A stretch of 46,578 nucleotides of DNA from Verrucomicrobiaceae bacterium (GTDB taxonomy: Bacteria > Verrucomicrobiota > Verrucomicrobiia > Verrucomicrobiales > Verrucomicrobiaceae). The notes under the pieces are model-generated. The model was not told where the DNA came from, searched no databases, and saw only the letters and a list, made by a program, of their open reading frames with translations. Below are positions 8,833 to 17,548 of this stretch, piece after piece. The stretch is from positions 1-46,578 of the forward strand of contig JARXAL010000119.1 of the NCBI GenBank assembly GCA_029865835.1, written 5' to 3'. Position numbers and translations under genes: made by a program. Position 1 is the first letter of the stretch, and every line of letters starts with the position of its first letter.

Positions 8833-9006
8833 GAGATTAAGAAATGGGAAGTCCTACCTTTAGCGCGGGGGCGGCGGGGTCAAGTGAGAATGCCTTTTCG
8901 GTTGGGTCGTTCTTCCGGTCTCAATCCCCTGATTCAACGCGCGGTCACTGAATGAAATGCAACTGCGTGCTTGAATTTCAGAAGGCGAATCGATTACACT
9001 CCCTCC

Positions 9007-9489
9007 ATGAGTCAAAAATTTGCAATGAAGGCTGTGCCGTTTTTGGCGTTTGGATTGCTTCTTGGGGTCCTGCCTAGCTGTTCCAAAGAAAAACAAGAGG
9101 CTGCGGCGGGTTCGGCACCCGCGACTGCGCCGGTGTTAACCATGAAAGAGCCGGATAGCGCCCCTGTTCCGGCCCCAAGCAACACAGGATCGGTGACGGT
9201 GCGTGCCCGCTTTGACGGTTACGCAGCCCGGGTGGCCAAAGGTTTGTGGCAACCCGTGCCCCTGACGGCCGAAGTCGCAAACTTCGGGCTGATCACACCG
9301 CTGGAATCCATTTCGGCAGGGTCGGGATTGGTGGTTGAAGGTGGACCTGAGGGTTTAGCTGTCGGTACGGTGGCAGGAACTTTGCAAACGACAGATGGCC
9401 GTCCGTTGTTGGCAGGGCGGGAGTACTCGTTTTCGTTCAGCAAAGGGGCGAATGCGATCTGGTCTGTTGAGATCAAGCCAGCACCATAG
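9007..9489 (+). CDS. Small hypothetical lipoprotein
   Basis: A 160-residue protein. The ATG at 9007 gives a signal sequence ending LLLGVLPSC, a plausible lipobox with Cys25 (Pro at -2 is unusual). A low-complexity Ala/Pro linker (residues about 30-60) is followed by an approximately 95-residue C-terminal domain of beta character with alternating hydrophobic residues (TVRARFDGYAARVAKGLW; REYSFSFSKGANAIWSVEI). I do not recognise the fold. An upstream in-frame TTG at 8971 is less likely because it would bury the signal peptide. It converges with the Cys-rich protein gene. Confidence 0.65.
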   Translation: MSQKFAMKAVPFLAFGLLLGVLPSCSKEKQEAAAGSAPATAPVLTMKEPDSAPVPAPSNTGSVTVRARFDGYAARVAKGLWQPVPLTAEVANFGLITPLESISAGSGLVVEGGPEGLAVGTVAGTLQTTDGRPLLAGREYSFSFSKGANAIWSVEIKPAP

Positions 9490-9532
9490 GTGTGCCGCGC
9501 GCGGACCCTGGTCCATTCAGACCGGCAATTCT

Positions 9533-10357
9533 CTAGTCGCCACCTCCACCACATCCTCCACCCCCACAGCCGGAGGAACTACAGCCTGACGAACCTGAAT
9601 CGGAGTGATTCGAACAGCCTGAGTCGGAGCGGTTCGAACAACCTGAACCACAACCGCCTGTCGACCCTGTGCCACTGGTGCAACCGCTGCTATCATTGCG
9701 GTTCTTGGGTCGAGTTCCCGGCGTTCGACTAAAGTTGAACAGGAACACCACCGTCAGGGTCACGCCCAGCACAAGGATAAACAATACATCGCCTATACCT
9801 GACTTGGTGCAGGCAATGATTCCAAAAAGGCAAAGTGCGGATAGGGCTACGGCTGCAGCGAATCGACGAAGGGTCACTTTGGGAACGAGCCAGTGGGTGC
9901 TGGTTTCCACACGAGCAAACCGGCTTCCTGGCGCAAAACGTTCTTCGGTAGATGGCCAAATGTCAGCCGGCGGTTCCGTCTCAAACAGGCGTCGGTAACT
10001 GTCGAGGGTGGCTGCATACCAGTCGCGGTATTTCTCGTCTTCCTGAGTGCCGCCCTGCGTCGGGCCGTGGTGCAGCGGTTTGCCAAGAACCTTGCTGCAA
10101 AGTCCATCCCAGTAGGACCGGGTGTAAGTGAGGTGCAGATGCCAAGCCTGATCGACCGCGTCAGACGGCGTGACTGGATGCCCGGCGCGCATGGCAAGGT
10201 AAACAAATCTTCGGTATTCCTCAACCACGCGCTGCGCGTGGGGAAGCGTCCAGGCATTCTCCCGAGCCAACCGAGCCGCGAAAGCGAGTTCCACAGGAAC
10301 AGGATCGAATTCAAATCCTGACAACTTCTGCCAGAGCAAATCGTCGTGGAGAGACAT
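9533..10357 (-). CDS. Glycine-rich-domain (GRDP-like) membrane protein with Cys/Ser/Gly tail
   Basis: A 274-residue protein. Residues about 1-130 include DAVDQAWHLHLTYTRSYW and KPLHHGPT, a pattern of conserved Trp/His residues I associate with bacterial and plant glycine-rich domain-containing (DUF1399-like) proteins. Two hydrophobic segments follow (about 165-190 and 193-212). The last 60 residues are almost only Ser, Gly, Cys, Asn and Asp, with 11 Cys, a duplicated octamer SGCSNRSD / SGCSNHSD and a closing GGGGCGGGGD. No function is established. The tail could bind metal, be cross-linked by disulfides, or be a spacer. Confidence 0.7.
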   Translation of the reverse strand: MSLHDDLLWQKLSGFEFDPVPVELAFAARLARENAWTLPHAQRVVEEYRRFVYLAMRAGHPVTPSDAVDQAWHLHLTYTRSYWDGLCSKVLGKPLHHGPTQGGTQEDEKYRDWYAATLDSYRRLFETEPPADIWPSTEERFAPGSRFARVETSTHWLVPKVTLRRFAAAVALSALCLFGIIACTKSGIGDVLFILVLGVTLTVVFLFNFSRTPGTRPKNRNDSSGCTSGTGSTGGCGSGCSNRSDSGCSNHSDSGSSGCSSSGCGGGGCGGGGD

Positions 10358-10405
10358 GCTTTGAATGAAACGGTGTTGGGGTTGAAAGACAAGTCGAATC
10401 CAGCT

Positions 10406-11401
10406 TCAGAATCCACCGGATTCATTGAGCAACGGCGCGTAAATGGCGGTCATCATGCTAATGATGCGACTCGCAACATAGAGTGCAACGATGGCGTAGA
10501 GGACTTTGGGGAGCCATGCAGCGACGCGGTCCATGGATTCTCGGGCTTCGTCGGCTTCAAGTTGTGCCCACCGGGCCATTTCATGATCAAGGGTTCCAGT
10601 TTCTTCGGCGGTATCGAGGGAGTCGATGAAGTATTTGGGAAAACCCCCACCGGTTCGGAGTGAGGAAGCAATGGGTTGCCCGTCGGCGATGAGGTTGGCC
10701 GCCGCTTGGGAACCCGCCTGGAATTGGCCACTTCCCGAAGCCTCACCGGCAAGTCGGATCCATTCTTGAGGTCGAAGAGCCGCTAGGAGCGCGGAGTGAG
10801 CCACCTGCGTAAAGCGAGCCAGGGCCCAGTGCTGGCGCATGGGCCCGAGGAGAGGCAGCCTGCCGAGCAAACGATCCGTGGCGGAAGAGGTCTCGGCCCT
10901 TTTGGACAGGGCTTTCCAGCCCCTGAAGACGAGGAAAAGGATAACCCAGAGAATTCCAAGTCGGGATAAGATTCGAAGGGGCAGCTCAGCGAGGGAGTCC
11001 CCCGCGATGGCGGCGGGAAGTTCTGGCAAAATGACCCCCAAGTGAGCCAGGATCAGCGGGTAAATCATGGCGCTACGCGCTTTTCGAGCACTCTCCACAA
11101 CGGATTCGTAATACCGTGCCAGAAGCGTGAAGCTTTGTGCCAAACGTCCGCTGTTTTCGCCTGCGGCGACCAGGGCAAGATCAAGGGCATTCAGGCCTCC
11201 TTGTTGACCCTGTCGAAGGGCTTCAGTCACACCTGAACCGGAACCAAGGCGCTCCTGGGCCGCCCGAAGAAACTGCGCGAGGGCGGGCTTCGGGTTCTGA
11301 TTGAGCAGCAGATCAAACGAGCGATCGAGGTGGAAGTCTGCCTTCAGCAATTTGGCTAATTCGCGAAAGACGGTGGCTTTTTCAGGATCAGTCATGGCCA
11401 T
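10406..11401 (-). CDS. Type II secretion/pilus GspF-PilC-like inner-membrane protein
   Basis: A 331-residue protein with two repeats of the T2SSF fold. Each has an alpha-helical segment ending in the typical LxxxGENSGRL / LDTAEETGTLDHEM motif and a transmembrane stretch (SAMIYPLILAHLGVILPEL near 115, a second near 150, and a C-terminal VLYAIVALYVASRIISMM). GspF/PilC proteins are platform components of type II secretion and type IV pilus machines. Here no ATPase, pseudopilin or other partner lies nearby, so it is an orphan. Starts at 11401 or 11395 are both possible, and neither has a clear ribosome site. It overlaps no neighbour. Confidence 0.8.
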   Translation of the reverse strand: MAMTDPEKATVFRELAKLLKADFHLDRSFDLLLNQNPKPALAQFLRAAQERLGSGSGVTEALRQGQQGGLNALDLALVAAGENSGRLAQSFTLLARYYESVVESARKARSAMIYPLILAHLGVILPELPAAIAGDSLAELPLRILSRLGILWVILFLVFRGWKALSKRAETSSATDRLLGRLPLLGPMRQHWALARFTQVAHSALLAALRPQEWIRLAGEASGSGQFQAGSQAAANLIADGQPIASSLRTGGGFPKYFIDSLDTAEETGTLDHEMARWAQLEADEARESMDRVAAWLPKVLYAIVALYVASRIISMMTAIYAPLLNESGGF

Positions 11402-11492
11402 GCCGGGAAAGAAATTTAAGCGATGTGAAAGATAATGCTTTATGAATTTTCTGATTTTCGCTAGTCTTTAATTATTCTTCCCGATTTGCCCC

Positions 11493-11798
11493 ATGAAACA
11501 AGACATTCCTCCTCGTTCTCACCGACGCCCTGTGACGTCGCGCTCATCGGCATTTGAGTACTCAACGGCGGAGGTGCCATATCGGCCACTCCAACTGACA
11601 CGTCACCCCGTGACGATGCCGGAAGACGCGTCACCTTTCTTGAAAAGTGTTTGGAAGCGGCTGTTGCTTCTAGCAGTCATGGTCGGGTTCGGCGCCATCT
11701 GTATCCATGGTGGGGCAGCAAGAGCGGTCATTTCCTGGGCCCGTTCGTTGAGTGGCTATGAGTCAACGCAGCAGATGGCCTTTGAGTCGGGCCGATAA
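11493..11798 (+). CDS. Hypothetical small membrane protein
   Basis: A 101-residue protein with a charged, proline-containing N-terminus of about 50 residues and one hydrophobic segment (LLLLAVMVGFGAICIHGGAA, about 57-76), then a short polar tail. It is probably anchored in the inner membrane with the N-terminus in the cytoplasm. The preceding gap (11402-11492) is AT-rich compared with its surroundings and could hold promoters for this gene and for the divergent GspF-like gene. I do not recognise a family. The open frame with normal codon use supports a real gene. Confidence 0.55.
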   Translation: MKQDIPPRSHRRPVTSRSSAFEYSTAEVPYRPLQLTRHPVTMPEDASPFLKSVWKRLLLLAVMVGFGAICIHGGAARAVISWARSLSGYESTQQMAFESGR

Positions 11799-11815
11799 CA
11801 CCCATCCACTATCCA

Positions 11816-12190
11816 CTACTCCAGGCCCATGTTGGCGACTTGATCCTCATTCAGGCCCAGATAATGGCCGAGTTCGTGAAGGAGGGTAATGCGAACCTCC
11901 TGCCGAAAAATTTCGGGATCTCCCTCAGCATAGTCCCAAAGGCTATCCAGGAACAACCGGATCCGAGGTAGGCTGTCCAAGTCATCCGGCATGGGATCAC
12001 TGAGCGACGCGCCTTCAAAGAGACCCAGAAGATCGTCGCCAGGAAGGTCTTCTCCGGCTGCAAGGCAATCGTCAATCCATTCCAGCTCGATTCGACAGGG
12101 GCGAACAGCCGTTTTGATCCGCTCAGGCAGATGATGCATGGTGACGCGAACCACCCGCTGGGCGAGTTCTTCGAGGCGTTCAGGGCGCAT
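11816..12190 (-). CDS. Minizincin-type metallopeptidase family protein
   Basis: A 124-residue protein with the zinc motif HELGHYLGLNED (HExxHxxGxxE/D) near residues 105-116 and a preceding conserved helix/strand region (LFLDSLWDYAEGDPE). It belongs to the small metallopeptidase family of PF06262, whose substrates are largely unknown. I chose the ATG at 12190, 13 nt downstream of the trpS stop, because the longer reading would run far into trpS. It is probably co-transcribed with trpS and pnp. Confidence 0.8.
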   Translation of the reverse strand: MRPERLEELAQRVVRVTMHHLPERIKTAVRPCRIELEWIDDCLAAGEDLPGDDLLGLFEGASLSDPMPDDLDSLPRIRLFLDSLWDYAEGDPEIFRQEVRITLLHELGHYLGLNEDQVANMGLE

Positions 12191-12203
12191 GCAAGAGCCA
12201 GGG

Positions 12204-13175
12204 CTAATCTCCGAGACCGACGGCGGAGCGGACACGAGTGAGGGTTTGCCGGGCAACAGCGCGGGCTTTTTCAGCCCCTTCCGCCAGCACCCGCTCGACG
12301 TAACCAGGCTTCGCAAGGATTTCCGCACGGCGTTCACGCATCGGAGCAAAGTAGGTGGTGATGGACTCGCGGAGCCGTTTTTTGAAATCGCCGTAGCCAA
12401 TCCCACCACGCAGGTGTTCTTCAATCATCGCATCGTACTCCGCCTCGGAGGCGACAAGTTTGTATAGGGGCAGAATCGTGCTGCCTTCAATGGGCTTGGG
12501 CAATTCGAGGGCGGTGCTGTCCGTGACCAGCTTTTTCATGATCTTCTTTTTGAGGTCGGCAGGTTCCTCGAAAAGTTGCAGGGTGTTGTCGTAACTTTTG
12601 CTCATCTTCTGGCCATCAAGACCCGGAATGACCGCCGTTTCTTCACGGATGCGCGGTTGTGGCACCTTCAATAGGCCTTCGCCAAAGGTTTCATTCATCT
12701 TGATGGCGAGATCACGGGTGACTTCGACATGCTGTTTTTGGTCCTTTCCAACAGGGACGACATCCGAGTCGTAAATGAGAATGTCAGCGGCCATCAAGAC
12801 GGGGTACGCAAACAGACCATGGGAAGCGACGAGACCGCGCGCGACCTTGTCTTTGTAGGAGTGGCAGCGTTCGAGCAACCCCATGGGGGTGACAGTGCTG
12901 AGAATCCAGGCGAGTTCGGTGTGCTCAGGAACATCACTTTGCCGGAAGAAAACGCATTTTTCGGGATCGAGACCACAGGCGAGAAAGTCGATGGCGAGGT
13001 CTCTGACATGACTTCGAAGCAGCTTGCCATCCTGAATGGATGTCAGGGAATGATAATCGGCGATGAAGTAGTAGGCGTCGCCCTCATGTTGCAGGCGCAG
13101 GGCCGCGTCCATCATGCCAAAATAATTGCCGATGTGGAGTCGCCCGCTGGGTTGGAGGCCGGAAAGGATACGCAT
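12204..13175 (-). CDS. trpS: Tryptophanyl-tRNA synthetase
   Basis: A 323-residue class I aminoacyl-tRNA synthetase that charges tRNA-Trp. The start at 13175 gives the expected MRILSGLQPSG N-terminus. The ATP-binding HIGN motif (RLHIGNYFG) and the KMSKS loop (GLDGQKMSKSYDN) are both present, as are family segments such as DVPEHTELAW, PVLMAADIL and VPVGKDQKQH. Length is normal. The downstream metallopeptidase gene begins 13 nt after its stop, and pnp lies 34 nt upstream, so all three probably form one transcription unit. Confidence 0.95.
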   Translation of the reverse strand: MRILSGLQPSGRLHIGNYFGMMDAALRLQHEGDAYYFIADYHSLTSIQDGKLLRSHVRDLAIDFLACGLDPEKCVFFRQSDVPEHTELAWILSTVTPMGLLERCHSYKDKVARGLVASHGLFAYPVLMAADILIYDSDVVPVGKDQKQHVEVTRDLAIKMNETFGEGLLKVPQPRIREETAVIPGLDGQKMSKSYDNTLQLFEEPADLKKKIMKKLVTDSTALELPKPIEGSTILPLYKLVASEAEYDAMIEEHLRGGIGYGDFKKRLRESITTYFAPMRERRAEILAKPGYVERVLAEGAEKARAVARQTLTRVRSAVGLGD

Positions 13176-13209
13176 AAGCCCGAAGTGATGGGACGGGGCG
13201 GGCGGCAAG

Positions 13210-13986
13210 TCAAGCCAACGCCGCATGAAGCAGGCGCGCTAAATCCTGGCCGGCCGCCAGCCCCACTTCGACAACTTCGCTGTGGTGGAGGGTCGCGGGC
13301 GCAAGACCTGCGGCCCAGTTCGTAAGCAGGGAGATGCCGGCAACCTCGAGACCAAGAGCACGAGCCTGAATGGCTTCGGGGACAGTCGACATGCCGACGG
13401 CATGCGCCCCGAGCGTGCGGAACATCCGGATTTCGGCCGGAGTCTCATATTGCGGACCGGGAACAGCCGCATAAACGCCATGGTGAAGGCGGTGGCTGAG
13501 TTTTTCGGCCGCATTCATAAACGCCTCACGAAGCTTGAGAGAGTAAACAACGCTCATGTCATGGAAGTGCGGACCACCAGTGAGAGGTGAGACACCGAGA
13601 AGGTTAAGGTGGTCGGTAATCAGCATGAGACCACCAACGTGAAAAGAGGGATCAATGGCACCCGCCGCATTGGTCAGAATGAGGCGTTTGACTCCAAGTT
13701 GCTGAGCAAGGAACCGAACGCCAGCGGTCACTTCACTCGCAGAAATCCCTTCATACAAATGGCTCCGCCCCTGAGCGATCACGACTTTTTGGCGTCCGCC
13801 TGGTAGCGTGCCCAGAACAAACTTGCCGGCGTGGCCAGGAACTTTCGATTGAGGTAGCCCAGGCACATCTGAATAGGGAACTGTCAATATCGGAGAAAAA
13901 GTCTCCGCTACGTCGCCAAGGCCTGAACCCAGGATAATCGCGGTGGAAGGTTGCGCGGCGACGAGTTGATCCAGAGCAGAGGGCAT
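13210..13986 (-). CDS. Purine nucleoside phosphorylase (trimeric class)
   Basis: A 258-residue enzyme that cleaves inosine and guanosine with phosphate to give base and ribose-1-phosphate. Family landmarks are ILGSGLGD (phosphate loop), PGHAGKFVLG, QGRSHLYEG, TNAAGAID, GPQYETPAEIRM, GMSTVPEAIQARALG and LTNWAAG. Together these mark the trimeric PNP/MTAP class rather than the hexameric DeoD type. It is the first gene of a likely pnp-trpS-metallopeptidase operon on the minus strand. Confidence 0.9.
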   Translation of the reverse strand: MPSALDQLVAAQPSTAIILGSGLGDVAETFSPILTVPYSDVPGLPQSKVPGHAGKFVLGTLPGGRQKVVIAQGRSHLYEGISASEVTAGVRFLAQQLGVKRLILTNAAGAIDPSFHVGGLMLITDHLNLLGVSPLTGGPHFHDMSVVYSLKLREAFMNAAEKLSHRLHHGVYAAVPGPQYETPAEIRMFRTLGAHAVGMSTVPEAIQARALGLEVAGISLLTNWAAGLAPATLHHSEVVEVGLAAGQDLARLLHAALA

Positions 13987-14051
13987 GCTGCAAGTAGGCT
14001 CTGTTTAGGGAGATTGCAACTCACTGAAGCTCACCTGGCTGTGGGTTTTCG

Positions 14052-14549
14052 CTATTCCTCTTCAGCATAGTAATCGGTGTCCTCGACGACAACTACCCTG
14101 CGCTCAGGGCTCAGCCAACGTTTGCCGGTTCGGGTATACGTGCCCACATCGGCAGGATGGTGGTCCGAGATGACGTAGAAAATCAGGGGCTCGCTGCCAT
14201 CGTTTTCGATTTGATGGGCGTCACCTGGATGATAAATGAGATGGTCACCAGCGACGAGGCGCTCCTGCCGATCATCCTCACCTCGAAGCAGGCCCGTGCC
14301 TGAGAGAATGATGTAAAACTCTGTTTGGGCAGCATGAGAGTGCATCGGAAAATTGACTTTGCCAGGCGCTAGCTTGGTCAGCTCAATATCAAAAGGATGG
14401 CCGCCCGCCCAAGGTCCCTTGTCTTTCAGGCCGCCAAGTGCCAGCGACACATGTTGGCGCTCAAGCTCAAAACGTCCCTTGGGCGACTGACGGTGCTCGA
14501 TGGGCACAGCACTGAGATGGATTTTTCGCATCCCTCCTACGGTGGCCAT
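14052..14549 (-). CDS. Cupin-domain protein
   Basis: A 165-residue protein with a single cupin barrel. Motif 1 is FPMHSHAAQTEFYIILSGTG and motif 2 is the region DHLIYHPGDAHQIENDG, giving the usual His/Glu metal-ligand pattern (HSH...E...H). The C-terminal part ends in an acidic stretch (DTDYYAEEE). Function cannot be assigned; cupins include isomerases, dioxygenases and sugar-binding proteins. The start could be ATG 14549 or ATG 14531. AGGAGG lies only 1 nt before 14531, too close for normal use, so I list the longer form. Confidence 0.75.
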   Translation of the reverse strand: MATVGGMRKIHLSAVPIEHRQSPKGRFELERQHVSLALGGLKDKGPWAGGHPFDIELTKLAPGKVNFPMHSHAAQTEFYIILSGTGLLRGEDDRQERLVAGDHLIYHPGDAHQIENDGSEPLIFYVISDHHPADVGTYTRTGKRWLSPERRVVVVEDTDYYAEEE

Positions 14550-14705
14550 AGATGACGAACATTCAACCTGAACCCCAGCGCGCTGATTTGGAGTTGAACC
14601 CTTCCGTGACGATAAAAACTCGGGAAGGAACTAATCTTTAGTCGACCCGTTCGTTCTTGTCTCACCTTCAGATTTTCCGCATACTGTGATTCGATTCAAC
14701 ACGCT

Positions 14706-16784
14706 ATGAAAACGCTCCAAGTGATTCCCCTGCTCCTCATCATCGGCGCAATGTCCAGTCTCGCTGAAAATCGCACTTGGACGGATACCCAGGGCCGCAA
14801 ACTCGTCGGTGCCTACACTGGGCGCGAGGGAGGCAAAGTCCTGGTCACTGATGCATCAGGCCGACTCATCGCCGTTCCCCTAGAACGGCTGTCTCCCGAA
14901 GATCAGAAATGGCTGGAAACAGCCCCTGCTCCTGTCGTCTCGATTCCAGTCGACCAAACCGTCGCAGCGGCCGCTGCCAAAATCGATGAACTGATAGACC
15001 GCAAGTTGGCCCAAAAAAGCATTCAGCCCAATCCACCCGCGTCAGACGAAACCTTCGTTCGCCGCGCCTATTTGGACATCGCCGGGCGCATCCCCAGTCG
15101 GGCGGAAACGGTGGCGTTCCTCGAAGACACCTCCACCCAAAAACGCTCGCAATTGATTCGCACCTTGTTGAATTCGGACGGCTACACCAGCCACCTCTAC
15201 AACTATTTCGCCGGAATGCTCCGGATTCGCGACCCGGACAATGGCGGCCTCATGAAGGCCGAGCCCTATGTTGCTTGGATCAAGCAGCAAATCCGCGAAA
15301 ATCGGCCTTACAATGAAACCGTCGCCGCCATGCTCACCGCCACAGGCAAGCTCTGGAGCAACGGCGCCACCGGCTACCTCCTGCGTGACTCCGGTATGAC
15401 TCTGGACAATCTCGCCAATACCTTTTCCGTTTTTCTTGGCACCGACGTCGCCTGCGCTCAATGCCACGACCATCCCTTCTCCGAGTGGACCCAAAAGCAG
15501 TTCTATGAATTGGCAGCCTTTTTTGGTGCCACCGCCACAGGTGACTACGGCGGCATGATGGGAGAGGATGTAGTTGAGCGCCTCATGACCGAATTGCGTA
15601 ACACCACCGAAAAAAATGGCGGTGACGTGGAGAAAGTTGAGGGGGTCCGCAATCTGCTTTCGGACGTCATCAATGCCAATCGCTTCGTCGTGCGCGACAC
15701 CAACGAAAACCGCCTCCGTCTCCCGAGTGACTATGCCTACAAAGACGGCAAACCCGGAGATCCCGTGAAACCCAAATTCATTCGCTGGGGTGGCGAAGAC
15801 CGCTACAACGACGCCTATAAGCAAAACAAAAGCAACGAAGAGAAGCTGCGACTCGCCTTTGCTGGTTGGATGACCCATCCATCCAATCCCAGATTCTCCA
15901 TCACGATCGCTAATCGCATGTGGAAACGTGCGTTTGGCGTCGGCGCGGCCGAACCCGTACGCAATGTTGATGATCCCACGGCGGCGGCAAACCCGGAATT
16001 GCTACGTCACTTGGGTCAGGAAATGGTTCGCTTGAAGTGGCAACTCAAAGACTTCATGGAAGTTGTCTATAACACCCGAGCCTGGCAACGCGAGGCCACC
16101 ACCGCCGCAGTCGGAATGGGCGAACCCTACCACTTCCAGGGCCCGCTCCTTCGCCGCATGAGCGCTGAGCAAACTTGGGACTCGTTTATGACGCTTGTCC
16201 TTGGTGATCCCGATTCTTATTCACCTAAAACGGTCGGCCAACAAATGCGTTCTCTCGACCTGGATGTCGAAAAGGCCACCGGCGAACTGGTCGCGTCCAA
16301 GCTCACCGGATTTATGGCGGCTCAGGAAGCAATGAACGAGCGTGGTGGCGGCTTGGCCACCGCTGCCATGGCTGAAGGCGGGAAGAAAATCCTCGAGCAC
16401 AATGGCATGAAACTCCTGCGTGCGGCAGACCTCGAACAACCCGCGCCCGAGGGACATTTTCTTCGGGAGTTCGGCCAGGGTAACCGTGACCTCATTGACG
16501 GTAGCAACACAGCGGGAAGTCAACCTCAGGTGCTCATGTTGATGAATGGCGGCGTTCAAGAAATGCTAACCCACCCTGACTCACTCATCCTCCGCGAAGT
16601 CCTGAAAAACGAACTGCCCAAAAAACAAGTCGAGACCGCCTTTCTCACCGTCCTCAACCGGAGACCCAGTGAGAACGAAAAGAAACTCGCTTTCGACCAA
16701 CTCAACACTCACGGTGACGCCGTCGGCATCTCAAACATCACCTGGGCTCTGCTGACCTCCCTGGAATTCATGTTTGTTCAGTGA
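14706..16784 (+). CDS. DUF1549/DUF1553 protein with N-terminal SHD1-like domain
   Basis: A 692-residue exported protein with signal peptide residues 1-20. Residues 23-70 (RTWTDTQGRKLVGAY ... ERLSPEDQKWL) look like the SHD1/SLA1-homology domain common at the N-termini of Planctomycetes-Verrucomicrobia exoproteins. A DUF1549 domain follows (about 90-290) and then DUF1553 (about 395-685). A CxxCH haem-type motif, CAQCHDHPF, sits at 250-258. The family is abundant in this phylum but has no settled function. DUF1549/DUF1553 genes usually sit beside a DUF1501 gene; none is next to this one. Its last 7 nt overlap the convergent truA copy. Confidence 0.85.
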   Translation: MKTLQVIPLLLIIGAMSSLAENRTWTDTQGRKLVGAYTGREGGKVLVTDASGRLIAVPLERLSPEDQKWLETAPAPVVSIPVDQTVAAAAAKIDELIDRKLAQKSIQPNPPASDETFVRRAYLDIAGRIPSRAETVAFLEDTSTQKRSQLIRTLLNSDGYTSHLYNYFAGMLRIRDPDNGGLMKAEPYVAWIKQQIRENRPYNETVAAMLTATGKLWSNGATGYLLRDSGMTLDNLANTFSVFLGTDVACAQCHDHPFSEWTQKQFYELAAFFGATATGDYGGMMGEDVVERLMTELRNTTEKNGGDVEKVEGVRNLLSDVINANRFVVRDTNENRLRLPSDYAYKDGKPGDPVKPKFIRWGGEDRYNDAYKQNKSNEEKLRLAFAGWMTHPSNPRFSITIANRMWKRAFGVGAAEPVRNVDDPTAAANPELLRHLGQEMVRLKWQLKDFMEVVYNTRAWQREATTAAVGMGEPYHFQGPLLRRMSAEQTWDSFMTLVLGDPDSYSPKTVGQQMRSLDLDVEKATGELVASKLTGFMAAQEAMNERGGGLATAAMAEGGKKILEHNGMKLLRAADLEQPAPEGHFLREFGQGNRDLIDGSNTAGSQPQVLMLMNGGVQEMLTHPDSLILREVLKNELPKKQVETAFLTVLNRRPSENEKKLAFDQLNTHGDAVGISNITWALLTSLEFMFVQ

Positions 16785-17548
16785 ACCTCAACCAGATACA
16801 GCCCGCCAGCCGGGGCTGTTTGATGAGATTGCAGACCGCTCGGTGTTTCGAGCAATTGGGCAAACCACTCAAGCGTGGCACGACCTCGGGCAACCTGGAT
16901 CAAAGAGCCTACAATCATGCGCACCATTCGATAGAGAAAGGCATCGCCTTCAATCTCGATCTCTAGCACATCGCCTCTTTCACTCAACTCGACCCGGCGA
17001 ATGGTTCGGGTTGATCCCAAAACATCTTCCCGCCGTTCCTCTTCCGACTGATTGCCGCGATTGGCCGAGAGGCGGACAAAATTGTGCGTGCCAATCAACA
17101 ACCTGGCTGCGGTCTGCATGACCTCCATATCGAGTGATCCATAAACATGCCAAGCACGATCCGCTTCGAACACGTTCATCTCACGAGCACGCCAAATGCG
17201 ATAAAGATAAGTCTTTCCTCTGCTGCTGCCGCAAGAGTCAAAACCCTCCGGAGCGTGATCGATCGCCAGCACCCGAATCGTTTCTGGCAGTAGCGCGTTC
17301 AAACCACCCATCCAAGCTGATAGGGGGAGCGTGATCGACTCAGGCACATCGAAATGAGCTAACTGAGCGAGTGCATGGACACCCGCATCAGTGCGGCTAG
17401 CGCCTTGAATACGAAGGGGTTGCTTGACGAGGCGCTGAATCGCCGACTCGACTTCATCCTGAACGGTCCCACCTTCTGATTGACTCTGCCAGCCAAGCCA
17501 GGGTGTGCCACAATAGGCGATGGTCATCTTGAACCTTTGATCAGGCAT
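16778..17548 (-). CDS. truA: tRNA pseudouridine synthase TruA, second copy
   Basis: A 256-residue TruA-family protein (pseudouridine at tRNA positions 38-40). The catalytic motif SRTDAGVHALAQ is intact (Asp54), and the GWQ motif, YLYRIWR and FLYRMVRMIVG segments are present. The usual YDG near the N-terminus is YCG here. It is clearly paralogous to the adjacent upstream truA, and its ATG overlaps that gene's stop by 8 nt (ATGCCTGA), so the pair is one transcription unit. Whether it modifies the same positions or another RNA is open. Its 3' end overlaps the convergent DUF1549 gene by 7 nt. Confidence 0.9.
   Translation of the reverse strand: MPDQRFKMTIAYCGTPWLGWQSQSEGGTVQDEVESAIQRLVKQPLRIQGASRTDAGVHALAQLAHFDVPESITLPLSAWMGGLNALLPETIRVLAIDHAPEGFDSCGSSRGKTYLYRIWRAREMNVFEADRAWHVYGSLDMEVMQTAARLLIGTHNFVRLSANRGNQSEEERREDVLGSTRTIRRVELSERGDVLEIEIEGDAFLYRMVRMIVGSLIQVARGRATLEWFAQLLETPSGLQSHQTAPAGGLYLVEVH

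Noticed and set aside
8971-9006. Possible leaderless promoter (TTGAAT, TACACT) for the small lipoprotein gene
   Set aside because: The predicted start would fall on the ATG itself; the matches are partial and too weak to list.
14525-14540. AGGAGG just before the internal ATG of the cupin gene
   Set aside because: Only 1 nt separates it from the ATG, too close for a normal ribosome site, so it does not settle the start.
15042-15878. 278-codon minus-strand frame inside the DUF1549 gene
   Set aside because: Antisense to a well-supported coding sequence and lacking any recognisable motif.
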